Source: Bacteroides sp.
GTDB lineage: Bacteria; Bacteroidota; Bacteroidia; Bacteroidales; Bacteroidaceae
DNA length: 18,608 nt
Reading direction: 5' to 3'
Assembly: GCA_019414725.1 (NCBI GenBank)
Contig: DXLM01000061.1
Span: forward strand, 1-18,608
Shown: piece after piece, positions 7,436 through 15,317 of the stretch
Layout of the letters: every line of letters begins with the position of its first letter
Position numbering within the stretch: the stretch's first letter is position 1
Notes under the pieces: model-generated
Told to the model about the DNA's origin: nothing
The model's database searches: none
The model's input: the letters and a program-made list of their open reading frames with translations, nothing else
Position numbers and translations under genes: made by a program

Positions 7436-7443
7436 TACCTTTG
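7436..7443 (+). promoter_or_regulatory. Predicted -7 promoter box of the thioesterase-dprA operon
   Basis: TACCTTTG at 7436-7443 matches TAnnTTTG exactly, 25 bases before the ATG at 7469. It is 12 bases from the oppositely directed dus box, so the two polymerase footprints would overlap and the promoters should compete. No clear -33 TTG at the right distance. Confidence 0.5.
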
Positions 7444-7468
7444 TAGAATACATTAAAAAATCATCCCC

Positions 7469-7876
7469 ATGGATAAATACATTTATGAATTGAAAATGAA
7501 GGTGCGCGATTATGAATGTGACCTGCAAGGCATCGTAAACAATGCCAATTACCAACATTACATAGAGCACACACGACATGAGTTTCTTACTTCTACAGGC
7601 ATCAGTTTTGCCCGACTGCACGAAGAAGGAATAGATCCGGTTGTAGCACGTCTAACTATGGCGTTCAAAACTCCTCTGAAAAGTGGCGACGAGTTCGTTT
7701 CGAAACTGTATATGAAGAAAGAAGGAATAAAATATGTATTCTATCAAGACATATTCCGATTGCCCGACATGAAAATTGTCATTAAATCGACGGTAGAAAC
7801 CGTATGTGTAATAAACGGACGACTGGGCAACAGTGAACTTTTCGATACGACTTTTGCTCCCTATCTTTCAGAATGA
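7469..7876 (+). CDS. Hotdog-fold acyl-CoA thioesterase (YbgC/FadM-like, 4HBT family)
   Basis: A 135-residue single hotdog domain, the usual length of the family. The motif YECDLQGIVNNANYQHYIEHTR (residues 15-36) matches the 4HBT active-site helix, with Asp18 at the position of the catalytic acid; the following strands (VVARLTMAFKTPLKSGDEF) fit the central sheet. Family members hydrolyse acyl-CoA or acyl-ACP thioesters in the cytoplasm; the natural substrate here is not inferable. The gene starts 25 bases after its -7 box and its TGA overlaps the dprA ATG (ATGA, 7873-7876), so the two are translated as a coupled pair although no functional link between them is obvious. Confidence 0.9.
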   Translation: MDKYIYELKMKVRDYECDLQGIVNNANYQHYIEHTRHEFLTSTGISFARLHEEGIDPVVARLTMAFKTPLKSGDEFVSKLYMKKEGIKYVFYQDIFRLPDMKIVIKSTVETVCVINGRLGNSELFDTTFAPYLSE

Positions 7877-8988
7877 AAAACCATGAATTACTTTGCCGTC
7901 TGGCATTAACTCAGCTTCCGGGAATCGGTATTGTAGGAGCTCATAAGCTGCTGGATGCTACGGAAGGAAAAGCTGCTATGCTTTTTGACCATCCCAAGGA
8001 TCTGGGAGATATCATTCCCGACATTTCACCGAAGATCGCTTCTGTATTCGATGCACCGGAGGTTTTGCGCCGTTGTGAAGCAGAGCTTTCGTTCGCAGAA
8101 AAAAATCATATAGCCTGTCTTACTTGTGATGATGAAGCTTATCCCTCCCGGCTCCGGGAATGTGATGATGCTCCACTTGTCCTGTTTTACCGGGGAACAA
8201 GTGATTTGAACCAGCGTCATATCATCAGCATGGTGGGAACCCGTAATGCGACTGATTATGGAAAAGATATATGCATGCGATTTATCGGTGAACTGAAAGA
8301 ATTGTTACCGGATGTAATAATTGTCAGTGGGCTGGCCTATGGGATTGACATACATGCTCATCGTGCGGCCTTGCAACATAAAATGGAAACAATAGGTGTT
8401 CTGGCTCATGGTTTGGACAGAATTTATCCGTCTGTACATCGGCGTACAGCAGCCGAAATGACACAATGCGGAGGACTGCTTACCGAATTTATGAGTGGTA
8501 CAAATCCCGACAAGCAGAACTTCGTCAAACGAAACCGTATCGTAGCAGGTATCAGTGACGCAACCATTGTTATCGAATCGGCAAATAAAGGGGGATCGCT
8601 TATCACGGCAGAAATAGCAGAAAGTTATCACCGCGACTGTTTCGCTTTTCCAGGACGCATTAATGATATGTATTCGGCTGGATGCAACGAACTGATACGT
8701 TCGAATCGTGCTGTATTGCTTCAGAGTGCCGAGGAATTGATAAAGGCTATGAACTGGGATAGTGAAGCACAAGCTCCTGCGGTTATACAACGGCAGTTAT
8801 TCCCCGAACTCGATGAAAATGAAGAAAAAATAGTATCCTTACTCCAAAAGCACCCAGACGGAATCCAAATAAACACACTTGTTGTAGAAAGCAATATCGC
8901 CATCAACCGAATGACGGGCATTTTATTTGAGCTGGAAATGAAAGGAATAATCCGTACACTTGCCGGAGGGGTATATAAACTGATATAA
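7873..8988 (+). CDS. dprA: DNA-processing protein DprA (Smf)
   Basis: A 371-residue protein with the full DprA plan. Residues 1-60 hold a helix-hairpin-helix-like segment (LPGIGIVGAHKLL); about 105-290 is the Rossmann-type core with SMVGTRNATDYG (119-130), VSGLAYGIDIHAHRAAL (151-167), VLAHGLDRIYPSVHR (176-190) and GGSLITAEIAE (240-250); about 310-371 is the C-terminal winged helix (IVSLLQKHPDGIQINTL onward). By family knowledge DprA protects incoming single-stranded DNA and loads RecA during natural transformation, and is also widely kept in species not known to be competent, as in most Bacteroidales. It is intact, with no truncation. Convergent with frdCAB; no strong plus-strand terminator follows it. 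Confidence 0.95.
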   Translation: MKNHELLCRLALTQLPGIGIVGAHKLLDATEGKAAMLFDHPKDLGDIIPDISPKIASVFDAPEVLRRCEAELSFAEKNHIACLTCDDEAYPSRLRECDDAPLVLFYRGTSDLNQRHIISMVGTRNATDYGKDICMRFIGELKELLPDVIIVSGLAYGIDIHAHRAALQHKMETIGVLAHGLDRIYPSVHRRTAAEMTQCGGLLTEFMSGTNPDKQNFVKRNRIVAGISDATIVIESANKGGSLITAEIAESYHRDCFAFPGRINDMYSAGCNELIRSNRAVLLQSAEELIKAMNWDSEAQAPAVIQRQLFPELDENEEKIVSLLQKHPDGIQINTLVVESNIAINRMTGILFELEMKGIIRTLAGGVYKLI

Positions 8989-9029
8989 GATTAATAAAGC
9001 ATAGCCCGTGAACAAAATAAGAAAAGGGC

Positions 9030-9057
9030 AAAAAAAATGGGAGAACGCTTTCTCCCA
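9030..9057 (-). terminator. Intrinsic terminator of the candidate small RNA
   Basis: Eight-base perfect stem, TGGGAGAA with TTCTCCCA, four-base loop, then an uninterrupted run of eight U in the minus-strand RNA. Read on the plus strand the same stem lacks a following U run, so it is not a clear dprA terminator. Confidence 0.8.
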
Positions 9058-9097
9058 ACCTTGTTAACCTTAAATCTAATACTATGAAAAAAATCAC
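9030..9097 (-). ncRNA. Candidate small RNA of about 65-70 nt
   Basis: The minus strand has a canonical promoter just upstream (see 9102-9132) and, about 45 bases after the predicted start, the hairpin TGGGAGAA-AGCG-TTCTCCCA (9057-9038) followed by eight U (9037-9030), a textbook intrinsic terminator. The RNA would have a short unpaired 5' part rich in A and U (including GATTTAAGGTTAACAAGG) and end in the terminator stem. It has no meaningful reading frame and is separated from the frd transcript by the frd terminator. The 5' end is estimated from the promoter box and may be off by a few bases. I cannot assign a known RNA family; a trans-acting regulator is a guess. Confidence 0.55.
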
Positions 9098-9101
9098 ATT
9101 G

Positions 9102-9132
9102 CAAATGTAATAATTCGTAAGATATCACGCAA
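9102..9132 (-). promoter_or_regulatory. Canonical promoter of the candidate small RNA
   Basis: On the minus strand TTG (9132-9130) is followed after exactly 20 bases by TACATTTG (9109-9102). Both boxes match the Bacteroidetes primary-sigma consensus perfectly, the same arrangement as in front of frdC. It points away from frdB toward dprA and has no gene behind it other than the small transcript ending at 9030. Confidence 0.6.
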
Positions 9133-9217
9133 GAGCAAACAACAATATTACAAAATGTTTAAAACTATTTTACATTTAAAGACGTTTGCGCACACAAAAT
9201 AACACTTTGATTTTATC

Positions 9218-9261
9218 AAAAAAAAGAAATCCCTGCCGAATTCTACTTCAGCAGGGATTTC
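9218..9261 (-). terminator. Intrinsic terminator of the frdCAB operon
   Basis: GAAATCCCTGC (9226-9236) and GCAGGGATTTC (9251-9261) form a perfect 11-base stem around a 14-base loop, followed in the minus-strand RNA by eight U (9225-9218). It starts about 30 bases after the frdB stop. Confidence 0.9.
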
Positions 9262-9291
9262 TCTATCAAATAAAAGCTTTACAGCAAGGAA

Positions 9292-10047
9292 TTAATCTTT
9301 CAACTTAGCCTTGATAAAGTCACGGTTCAAACGAGCAATATTGCTGATTGAAACGCATTTCGGACACTCAGCTTCACATGCACGTGTATTTGTACAGTTA
9401 CCAAAACCAAGTTCATCCATCTTAGACAACATGGCTTTTGCACGACGCAAAGCTTCCGGCTTACCCTGAGGCAATAAGTTCAACTGGCTAACCTTAGCTG
9501 AAACGAACAACATTGCAGAACCATTCTTACAAGCAGCTACACAAGCACCACAACCGATACAAGAAGCAGCATCCATAGCTTCGTCAGCAACTGGCTTCGG
9601 AATCAGAATAGCATTTGCATCTTGAGGAGCTCCTGTACGTACACTGATAAAACCACCAGCCTGCATAATCTTATCGTAAGCTGTACGGTCTACCATCAAA
9701 TCCTTGATAACCGGGAAACCAGCAGAACGCCAAGGCTCAACCGTGATTACATCGCCATCTTTGAAACGGCGCATGTAGATCTGGCAAGTAGTAGCACCAG
9801 TAGCAGGTCCGTGAGGATGTCCGTTGATATACAAAGAACACATACCGCAGATACCTTCACGACAGTCATGATCGAATACAATAGGTTCTTTGCCTTCTTC
9901 AATCAACTGTTCGTTCAAAATATCCAGCATTTCCAAGAATGAAGTATCTCCCGGGATATCTTTCATCTGGAATGTATCGAAATGACCTTTTTCTTTAGGT
10001 CCGTTCTGACGCCAAACTTTCAGCGTAAATGATATATTTTTATCCAT
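9292..10047 (-). CDS. frdB: Fumarate reductase/succinate dehydrogenase iron-sulfur subunit
   Basis: A 251-residue electron-transfer subunit. The N-terminal plant-type ferredoxin fold holds the [2Fe-2S] cluster: Cys62, Cys67, Cys70 (CREGICGMC) and Cys88 (TTCQ). The C-terminal half has CIGCGACVAAC (Cys163, 166, 169, 173) and CTNTRACEAECP (Cys218, 224, 228), which by family pattern bind the [4Fe-4S] and [3Fe-4S] clusters. All ligands are present. It passes electrons between the FAD of FrdA and the haems of FrdC at the cytoplasmic face of the inner membrane. Last gene of frdC-frdA-frdB, 35 bases after frdA. In Bacteroides the complex mainly reduces fumarate with menaquinol; direction cannot be read from sequence. 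Confidence 0.96.
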   Translation of the reverse strand: MDKNISFTLKVWRQNGPKEKGHFDTFQMKDIPGDTSFLEMLDILNEQLIEEGKEPIVFDHDCREGICGMCSLYINGHPHGPATGATTCQIYMRRFKDGDVITVEPWRSAGFPVIKDLMVDRTAYDKIMQAGGFISVRTGAPQDANAILIPKPVADEAMDAASCIGCGACVAACKNGSAMLFVSAKVSQLNLLPQGKPEALRRAKAMLSKMDELGFGNCTNTRACEAECPKCVSISNIARLNRDFIKAKLKD

Positions 10048-10082
10048 TTTACTTAGATTCTTTAATTGTTTAACTTCACTGA

Positions 10083-12065
10083 TTAGCTCTTATAGTTACG
10101 AGTCTGAACTTTAATTGCTTCGTATACCAGCGGTTCTTTATACAATACCGGAGCCTTATCATCGCTACCCTGATATTCCCAGCAAGCTACATAGAAGAAG
10201 TTTTCATCATCACGTTTAGCTTCTCCTTCTTCTGTCTGGTATTCTTCACGGAAGTGACCACCACAAGATTCGTTACGGTTCAATGCATCGTAAGCAATCA
10301 GTTCACCCATTGTAATAAAGTCATTCAAACGAATAGCCTTATCCAATTCAACGTTCATACTTTCTTTTGAACCTGGGATAAACAATTCTGTTTCGAATTC
10401 TTTACGGATTTCTTTCAAACGAGCCAAACCAGTCTTCAAACCTTCTGCAGTACGTCCCATACCAACGTATTCCCACATCACGCGACCCAATTCCTTGTGA
10501 ATAGAATCTACAGACTTCTTACCCTTGATATTCATCAGGTGATCGATCTTATCCTGAACAGCCTTTTCTGCTTCAGCAAACTCAGGCAGATCAGTAGAGA
10601 AGCGAGGAACAGTGATCTGGTCAGCCAGATAGTTCTGGATAGTATAAGGCAATACGAAGTATCCGTCAGCCAATCCCTGCATCAATGCAGAAGCACCCAG
10701 ACGGTTAGCTCCGTGGTCAGAGAAGTTACATTCACCGATAGCGAACAGACCTTTGATAGAAGTCTGAAGTTCATAGTCAACCCAGATACCACCCATTGTA
10801 TAGTGGATAGCCGGATAGATCATCATCGGATTATAATATTTTACGCCATTGATTTCTTTAGCCAATTCACCTGGATTTACGTCGGTGATTTCTTCGTACA
10901 TATCGAACAAGTTACCATAGCGCTGACGAACTACGTCAAGACCCAGACGTTCGATACTTTCAGAGAAGTCGAGGAATACAGCCAAGCCTGTGTTATTTAC
11001 ACCAAAGCCGTGGTCACAACGTTCTTTAGCTGCACGTGAAGCAACGTCACGCGGAACCAAGTTACCGAATGCCGGATAACGGCGTTCCAGATAGTAGTCA
11101 CGGTCTTCTTCAGGAATATCGCTTCCCTTCTTCGTTCCAGCCTGCAATGCTTTTGCATCTTCCAGTTTCTTCGGAACCCAGATACGACCATCGTTACGCA
11201 ATGACTCAGACATCAAAGTCAGCTTAGACTGCTTGTCGCCGTGTACCGGAATACAAGTCGGGTGAATCTGAACGTATGCAGGGTTAGCAAACCAAGCACC
11301 TTTACGGTAGCAAGCCATTGCAGCAGTACAGTTACAAGCCATTGCATTAGTAGACAAGAAATAAGCATTACCGTAACCACCAGTAGCAATAACAACTGCA
11401 TGAGCAGCAAAACGTTCCAATTTACCAGTAACCAAGTTCTTTGCAATGATACCACGTGCACGACCGTCAACGATTACGATTTCTTCCATTTCGTAACGAG
11501 TGTACAGTTTTACAGTACCTGCACCAACCTGACGGCTTAATGCAGAATATGCACCCAGCAACAACTGCTGACCAGTCTGACCTTTAGCATAGAAAGTACG
11601 AGATACCTGCGCACCACCGAAAGAACGGTTAGCCAATGTACCTCCGTATTCACGAGCGAAAGGAACACCCTGAGCAACACACTGGTCGATAATGTTGTTT
11701 GAAACCTCAGCCAGACGGTAAACATTTGCTTCACGAGCACGATAGTCACCACCTTTTACAGTATCATAGAACAAACGATAAACAGAGTCACCATCGTTCT
11801 GATAGTTCTTAGCTGCATTGATACCTCCCTGTGCAGCGATAGAGTGTGCACGACGAGGAGAGTCTTGAATACAGAAGTTGAATACGCGGAATCCCATTTC
11901 ACCTAAAGAGGCAGCAGCAGATGCACCTGCCAAACCGGTACCTACCACGATGATGTCCAGACGACGTTTGTTTGCCGGGTTCACCAGTTTCTGATGAGCT
12001 TTATAGTTGGTCCATTTCTCAGCTATCGGGCCTTCAGGAATTTTAGAATCAATTATTTTAGTCAT
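10083..12065 (-). CDS. frdA: Fumarate reductase/succinate dehydrogenase flavoprotein subunit
   Basis: A 660-residue flavoprotein carrying the catalytic site for fumarate/succinate. Residues 36-60 give the dinucleotide fold (DIIVVGTGLAGASAAASLG). RRAHSIAAQGGINAA contains His74, the usual covalent FAD attachment residue. Further hallmarks are the IHPTCIP segment, RRYPAFGNLVPRDVASRA with a substrate/proton-transfer arginine, HYTMGGIWVD and GANRLGASALMQGLADG, followed by the C-terminal helical domain from about 500. The length is typical of the Bacteroidetes and Wolinella/Bacillus-like type B enzymes. Codon use is strongly biased in frdA, as in frdB and frdC, in keeping with high expression. Confidence 0.97.
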   Translation of the reverse strand: MTKIIDSKIPEGPIAEKWTNYKAHQKLVNPANKRRLDIIVVGTGLAGASAAASLGEMGFRVFNFCIQDSPRRAHSIAAQGGINAAKNYQNDGDSVYRLFYDTVKGGDYRAREANVYRLAEVSNNIIDQCVAQGVPFAREYGGTLANRSFGGAQVSRTFYAKGQTGQQLLLGAYSALSRQVGAGTVKLYTRYEMEEIVIVDGRARGIIAKNLVTGKLERFAAHAVVIATGGYGNAYFLSTNAMACNCTAAMACYRKGAWFANPAYVQIHPTCIPVHGDKQSKLTLMSESLRNDGRIWVPKKLEDAKALQAGTKKGSDIPEEDRDYYLERRYPAFGNLVPRDVASRAAKERCDHGFGVNNTGLAVFLDFSESIERLGLDVVRQRYGNLFDMYEEITDVNPGELAKEINGVKYYNPMMIYPAIHYTMGGIWVDYELQTSIKGLFAIGECNFSDHGANRLGASALMQGLADGYFVLPYTIQNYLADQITVPRFSTDLPEFAEAEKAVQDKIDHLMNIKGKKSVDSIHKELGRVMWEYVGMGRTAEGLKTGLARLKEIRKEFETELFIPGSKESMNVELDKAIRLNDFITMGELIAYDALNRNESCGGHFREEYQTEEGEAKRDDENFFYVACWEYQGSDDKAPVLYKEPLVYEAIKVQTRNYKS

Positions 12066-12099
12066 AATGTTTTTTCAGTTTAAATCAGTTACACTTAAA

Positions 12100-12789
12100 T
12101 TAGCAAGCACCGCAACCCATCATATTCTTCAAGAAGAACACAACAGCTACTACCATAAAACCAAGAACGATGATAGTAGAATAGATGTTAGAGATGCATT
12201 TCCAACGGTTAATCCAAATCATGTTGTTCCATCCCAAAGTCTGCATTGCACTCCAGAAACCGTGAGTCAAGTGGAACCACAAAGCAATCAACCAAATGAT
12301 ATACAACACGAAGAACAACGGATTAGAGAAAGTCTGCATAATATAGCCATAACCGTCGGCTGCATGAAGACCACCCAACATAGGGTTACCGATGATTTCA
12401 GCGAACTGCATTTTGTACCAGAAGTTCATAAAGTGAAGAGCCAAGCCCAGGATTACGATGATACCCAATACCAACATGTTCTGAGAAGCCCATTCTACAT
12501 TCTTCGGACGAGCATTTACAGCATAACGTTCGTTACCGCGAGCTGCACGATTCTGCATTGTCAACCAGAAAGCGTAGATAATGTGAATTACAAACAAGGC
12601 AGCCAATCCCACAGTTGCTACCAGCGCATACCAGTTAGCACCCAGGAACTCACAAACCATGTTGTAAGCTTCGCCCGAGAACAAAGCAACACAGTTCATC
12701 GCCATGTGAAATGTCAGAAACAGGACAAGGGCGATACCAGTTACACTCATCACCACTTTCCTTCCAATAGATGAATTACTTAACCACAT
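12100..12789 (-). CDS. frdC: Fumarate reductase/succinate dehydrogenase cytochrome b subunit
   Basis: A 229-residue integral membrane protein with five predicted helices (about 13-33, 55-77, 102-124, 155-178, 203-222). Histidines sit in helices I, II, IV and V-like positions: His28, His69, His119 and His173 or His176, consistent with two b haems as in type B complexes that have one large anchor subunit instead of separate SdhC and SdhD. It anchors FrdAB and exchanges electrons with menaquinone. It starts the operon, about 60 bases after a canonical promoter, and lies 34 bases before frdA. The C-terminus ends in an unusual CGAC tail of unknown meaning. A 255-codon antisense frame over this gene is a by-product of its biased codons. 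Confidence 0.94.
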   Translation of the reverse strand: MWLSNSSIGRKVVMSVTGIALVLFLTFHMAMNCVALFSGEAYNMVCEFLGANWYALVATVGLAALFVIHIIYAFWLTMQNRAARGNERYAVNARPKNVEWASQNMLVLGIIVILGLALHFMNFWYKMQFAEIIGNPMLGGLHAADGYGYIMQTFSNPLFFVLYIIWLIALWFHLTHGFWSAMQTLGWNNMIWINRWKCISNIYSTIIVLGFMVVAVVFFLKNMMGCGAC

Positions 12790-12858
12790 AAATGATTGAA
12801 TTTAAATTATTTAATTGTTAGAACTAAAATTTCTTACTACATACATTAAAATACGATA

Positions 12859-12889
12859 CAAAATTAGAAGTTTTCCCTATATAATACAA
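12859..12889 (-). promoter_or_regulatory. Canonical frdCAB promoter
   Basis: The minus strand reads TTG (12889-12887), 20 bases, then TAATTTTG (12866-12859): a perfect TTG-N20-TAnnTTTG promoter for the primary sigma factor. The leader to the frdC ATG at 12789 would be about 60-65 nt and AT-rich, which suits strong expression in Bacteroides. I see no clear FNR-like site. Confidence 0.75.
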
Positions 12890-12909
12890 GGGATTACGGA
12901 AATAATTCT

Positions 12910-13026
12910 TTAATCTGTCCAGTGATTTAAGCAACAAAAATAATGAATGTGCTTCAGCAAGGAGAAAATAAGACTAAAGAAGTTATTGAACATTTTACCT
13001 TCGCTGTTGGTCAATAACCATTTCAT
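12910..13026 (-). CDS. Possible 38-residue small protein upstream of frdC
   Basis: ATG at 13026 opens a frame of 38 codons ending at a TAA (12912-12910). The product starts MKWLLTNSEGKM and continues as a hydrophobic, aromatic segment (FNNFFSLIFSLLKHIHYFCC) that could form one membrane helix, ending in NHWTD. No ribosome-binding signal or consensus promoter is evident before it, and it ends about 20 bases before the frd promoter's -33 box. It could be a small membrane protein or simply chance in non-coding DNA. Confidence 0.2.
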   Translation of the reverse strand: MKWLLTNSEGKMFNNFFSLIFSLLKHIHYFCCLNHWTD

Positions 13027-13143
13027 TATGAACAATTCAGGACAGGTTCTACTTTACTATCCATAGTTTTTCTGAAAACCGGTAAAGGAAGCTTCTTTCA
13101 AGGCAAAGCAACATATTCAGGACATCCCTTATCTTAATAGCAT

Positions 13144-13185
13144 AAAAAGAGCCGTTTTAGCTTTTTACTACATTGCTAAAACGGC
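13144..13185 (-). terminator. Intrinsic terminator after the S41 protease gene
   Basis: GCCGTTTTAGC (13151-13161) and GCTAAAACGGC (13175-13185) form a perfect 11-base stem with a 13-base loop; the minus-strand RNA continues TCTTTTT. It closes the GNAT-parE-coaD-protease operon about 38 bases after the last stop. Confidence 0.85.
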
Positions 13186-13222
13186 CCCTTCTTACTTATA
13201 ATCTAATAAATACTCTAAGCAG

Positions 13223-14824
13223 TTATTTACGTTCCGGGAAATTCATTCCTGGCTTCTCTAATAGTTCTACCGCCTTAAGCATACTATTGTTCATGAGATT
13301 TATTACCTGAAAATACTCACTCATATCCCATAAATCACGAGCAATCAGAGCTTTCATTTGAGCTTTTATGAGTGGAAGTGCAATTTGATATTGTTTCTCA
13401 TCATATTTTGCTCCTAATGTTTCACCTAGCTTTCTCAGTTCTTCAAGCATAGCAGATGTCACTTCAAAATTCTTATTAAAATGTCGGAAGTCCTTATACT
13501 CTTTCAGCCATTCTTCACGATATGCATCTACCAGCTTCAAGTTCATCTGCACAATAGCTCCTTTATCGCGCAAGGCAAGATAATAATCAGTATACATGGT
13601 TGTATCTACAGGCACAAAATAATCCGGCATGATACCTCCTCCACCATAGACAGTACGTCCCAGCTTCAATGTCTTGTATTTCAAAGAATCCGGAAAATGG
13701 ATACTGTCTGCACTCAACATTTCCCCACGATTGTAACGATCTATCAAATCTTTATTGTACTGTTCAATACTCTCGTAAGGCTTCTGAATACAACGACCGG
13801 AAGGCGTATAATAACGAGCAACAGTCAGACGAATCATAGAACCGTCAGGTAAATCAATCGGACGCTGTACCAGCCCTTTTCCAAAAGTACGTCTGCCCAC
13901 AACTATAGCACGGTCCCAGTCTTGTAATGCTCCTGTTACGATCTCACTTGCCGACGCAGAAAATTCATCGACCAATACAACCAAACGTCCATTTAAGAAA
14001 TCACCATTTCCCTCAGCATCAAACTCAGCACGAGGATTACGACGTCCTTCTGTATAAACGATAAGTTCTTTCTTACCTAAGAACTGATTAGCCAATTCAA
14101 TCGCTGCATTCAGATATCCTCCACCATTTCCTTGCAAATCGAGAATAAGGTCGCGCATACCTTCCTTCTGCAAACGATGAAGAGCATCAGCAAATTCCTT
14201 TCCAGTAGTTGCGGCAAAACGATTTACACGAATATAGCCGATTTTTTTATCAACCATATACGAAGCATCAAGACTATATACAGGAATCTTATCGCGTTTG
14301 ATAGTAAAAGGAAGTAGCTCTTTTACTCCTCGACGCATAACTTTTACGGTTACCTCTGTACCTCGTTTACCTCGCAGACGACGCATCACATCTTCCGTAC
14401 TCATTTTTACACCGGCAATCACCGTATCATTTACCTCAATAATACGATCGCCCGCCAAAATTCCAACTTTCTCCGACGGGCCTCCGGAGACAGGCTGGAT
14501 AACAAATAGCGTATCAGTAGCCATATTAAACTGAATTCCTATGCCGTCAAAGTTCCCTTGCAATGGCTCATTCAACGCTTTTACCTCTTCCGGATCAGAA
14601 TAAGTAGAATGAGGGTCCAGTTGCTCCAGCATCTTTACAATAGCCGACTCTACCAGCTTATTTTCATCTACCTGATCGACATATAAGTTTGATATAGCAA
14701 ACTCCGCCAACTGCAACTTGCGTGAAGGAGAGTTGAGCATCTTATTCTGTGCCACTACTGAACAGAAAAAGAAGAAGTTGCACAACAAAATCAAATAAAG
14801 TCGCTGTTTCATAGTTTTCATCAT
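13223..14824 (-). CDS. S41-family C-terminal processing protease (CtpA/Prc-like) with PDZ domain
   Basis: A 533-residue exported serine protease. Signal sequence about 1-25 (hydrophobic LYLILLCNFFFFCSVVAQ); short helical N-domain with LEQLDPHSTY; PDZ domain about 88-175 (GIGIQFN, AGDRIIEVNDTVIAGV); protease domain about 185-370. The catalytic dyad is recognisable as Ser291 in FSASASEI and Lys316 in TFGKG, 25 residues apart as in Prc/CtpA; GNGGGYLNAAIELANQF is the conserved core. The C-terminal 150 residues are an accessory helical region. Such enzymes trim or degrade periplasmic and envelope proteins by C-terminal recognition. Its ATG overlaps the coaD stop (ATGA), so the two are coupled. Confidence 0.93.
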   Translation of the reverse strand: MMKTMKQRLYLILLCNFFFFCSVVAQNKMLNSPSRKLQLAEFAISNLYVDQVDENKLVESAIVKMLEQLDPHSTYSDPEEVKALNEPLQGNFDGIGIQFNMATDTLFVIQPVSGGPSEKVGILAGDRIIEVNDTVIAGVKMSTEDVMRRLRGKRGTEVTVKVMRRGVKELLPFTIKRDKIPVYSLDASYMVDKKIGYIRVNRFAATTGKEFADALHRLQKEGMRDLILDLQGNGGGYLNAAIELANQFLGKKELIVYTEGRRNPRAEFDAEGNGDFLNGRLVVLVDEFSASASEIVTGALQDWDRAIVVGRRTFGKGLVQRPIDLPDGSMIRLTVARYYTPSGRCIQKPYESIEQYNKDLIDRYNRGEMLSADSIHFPDSLKYKTLKLGRTVYGGGGIMPDYFVPVDTTMYTDYYLALRDKGAIVQMNLKLVDAYREEWLKEYKDFRHFNKNFEVTSAMLEELRKLGETLGAKYDEKQYQIALPLIKAQMKALIARDLWDMSEYFQVINLMNNSMLKAVELLEKPGMNFPERK

Positions 14825-15279
14825 AAATTAATATCCAGTCCTTCTGGCAAAAACGGTGTTACATCTTTGCCATATTGCAATAATTCACGTACAATAGTGG
14901 AACTGATGGCTGTCAGTTCCGGCTCTGTGAAAAGCAAAATCGTTTCAATGCCAGCAAGCTTTCTATTTATGTCGGCAATGGTTTCTTCATATTCAAAATC
15001 ACGAACAGTACGGATTCCTCTGATAATGAACTTAGCGTTCCTCTGTTGCGCAAAATCGACAGTCAGATTATCATACGCTTCTACTCGTATGCGAGATTCG
15101 TTTGCGTAGAGTCTTTTTATCATCTCCACACGTTTTTCGGTAGGAAACCAGGTTTTCTTATTATCATTGACACCAATTCCGATAATAATCTCGTCCATAA
15201 AGGTTAATGCACGTTTTACCACCGAAAAATGCCCGATTGTAAAGGGATCAAATGTCCCTGGAAATATCGCTCTTTTCAT
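14821..15279 (-). CDS. coaD: Phosphopantetheine adenylyltransferase
   Basis: A 152-residue nucleotidyltransferase that converts 4'-phosphopantetheine and ATP to dephospho-CoA, the penultimate step of CoA synthesis. The N-terminal PGTFDPFTIGH contains the T/HxGH-type motif (Thr/His near residues 9 and 17), FIIRGIR holds Arg87, and ISSTIVRE (125-132) is the C-terminal signature. Length is normal for the bacterial enzyme. I start at the ATG at 15279; an in-frame TTG nine bases earlier is less likely. It lies 38 bases after parE and overlaps the protease gene by four bases. No regulatory element specific to it is visible. Confidence 0.96.
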   Translation of the reverse strand: MKRAIFPGTFDPFTIGHFSVVKRALTFMDEIIIGIGVNDNKKTWFPTEKRVEMIKRLYANESRIRVEAYDNLTVDFAQQRNAKFIIRGIRTVRDFEYEETIADINRKLAGIETILLFTEPELTAISSTIVRELLQYGKDVTPFLPEGLDINL

Positions 15280-15317
15280 TTCAGCCAATAATCACAAATC
15301 AAGAGATACTTGATCTA

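Larger units (their letters stand above)
8989..9291. other. 303-base convergent intergenic region between dprA and frdB
   Basis: No protein-coding frame of note. It contains the frd operon terminator (9218-9261) and, nearer dprA, a separate minus-strand promoter-terminator pair that defines a candidate small RNA (9030-9132). The stretch 9133-9217 shows nothing I can assign. Confidence 0.7.
12790..13222. other. 433-base intergenic region upstream of frdC
   Basis: From frdC outward (toward higher positions) it holds the 5' leader, the canonical frd promoter (12859-12889), a 38-codon minus-strand frame (12910-13026), about 115 bases in which I see nothing, and the terminator of the preceding operon (13144-13185). 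An additional TATTTTTG box on the minus strand at 12942-12935 lacks a good -33 partner. The region is longer than promoter function needs. Confidence 0.6.

Noticed and set aside
7409..7621. N-terminal extension of the dus frame by 71 codons
   Set aside because: It overlaps the thioesterase gene in antisense, has no Dus motifs and lies upstream of the predicted promoter.
9084..9110. An eight-codon plus-strand frame, MKKITLQM, after a hairpin, resembling an attenuator leader peptide
   Set aside because: No gene follows on the plus strand, and the hairpin has its U run on the minus strand, so the region is better explained as a minus-strand small RNA.
12007..12774. A 255-codon plus-strand frame opposite frdC
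   Set aside because: It mirrors frdC and the 5' end of frdA with no domain signal and a low-complexity His/Gln/Ser-rich product; a shadow of biased codons.
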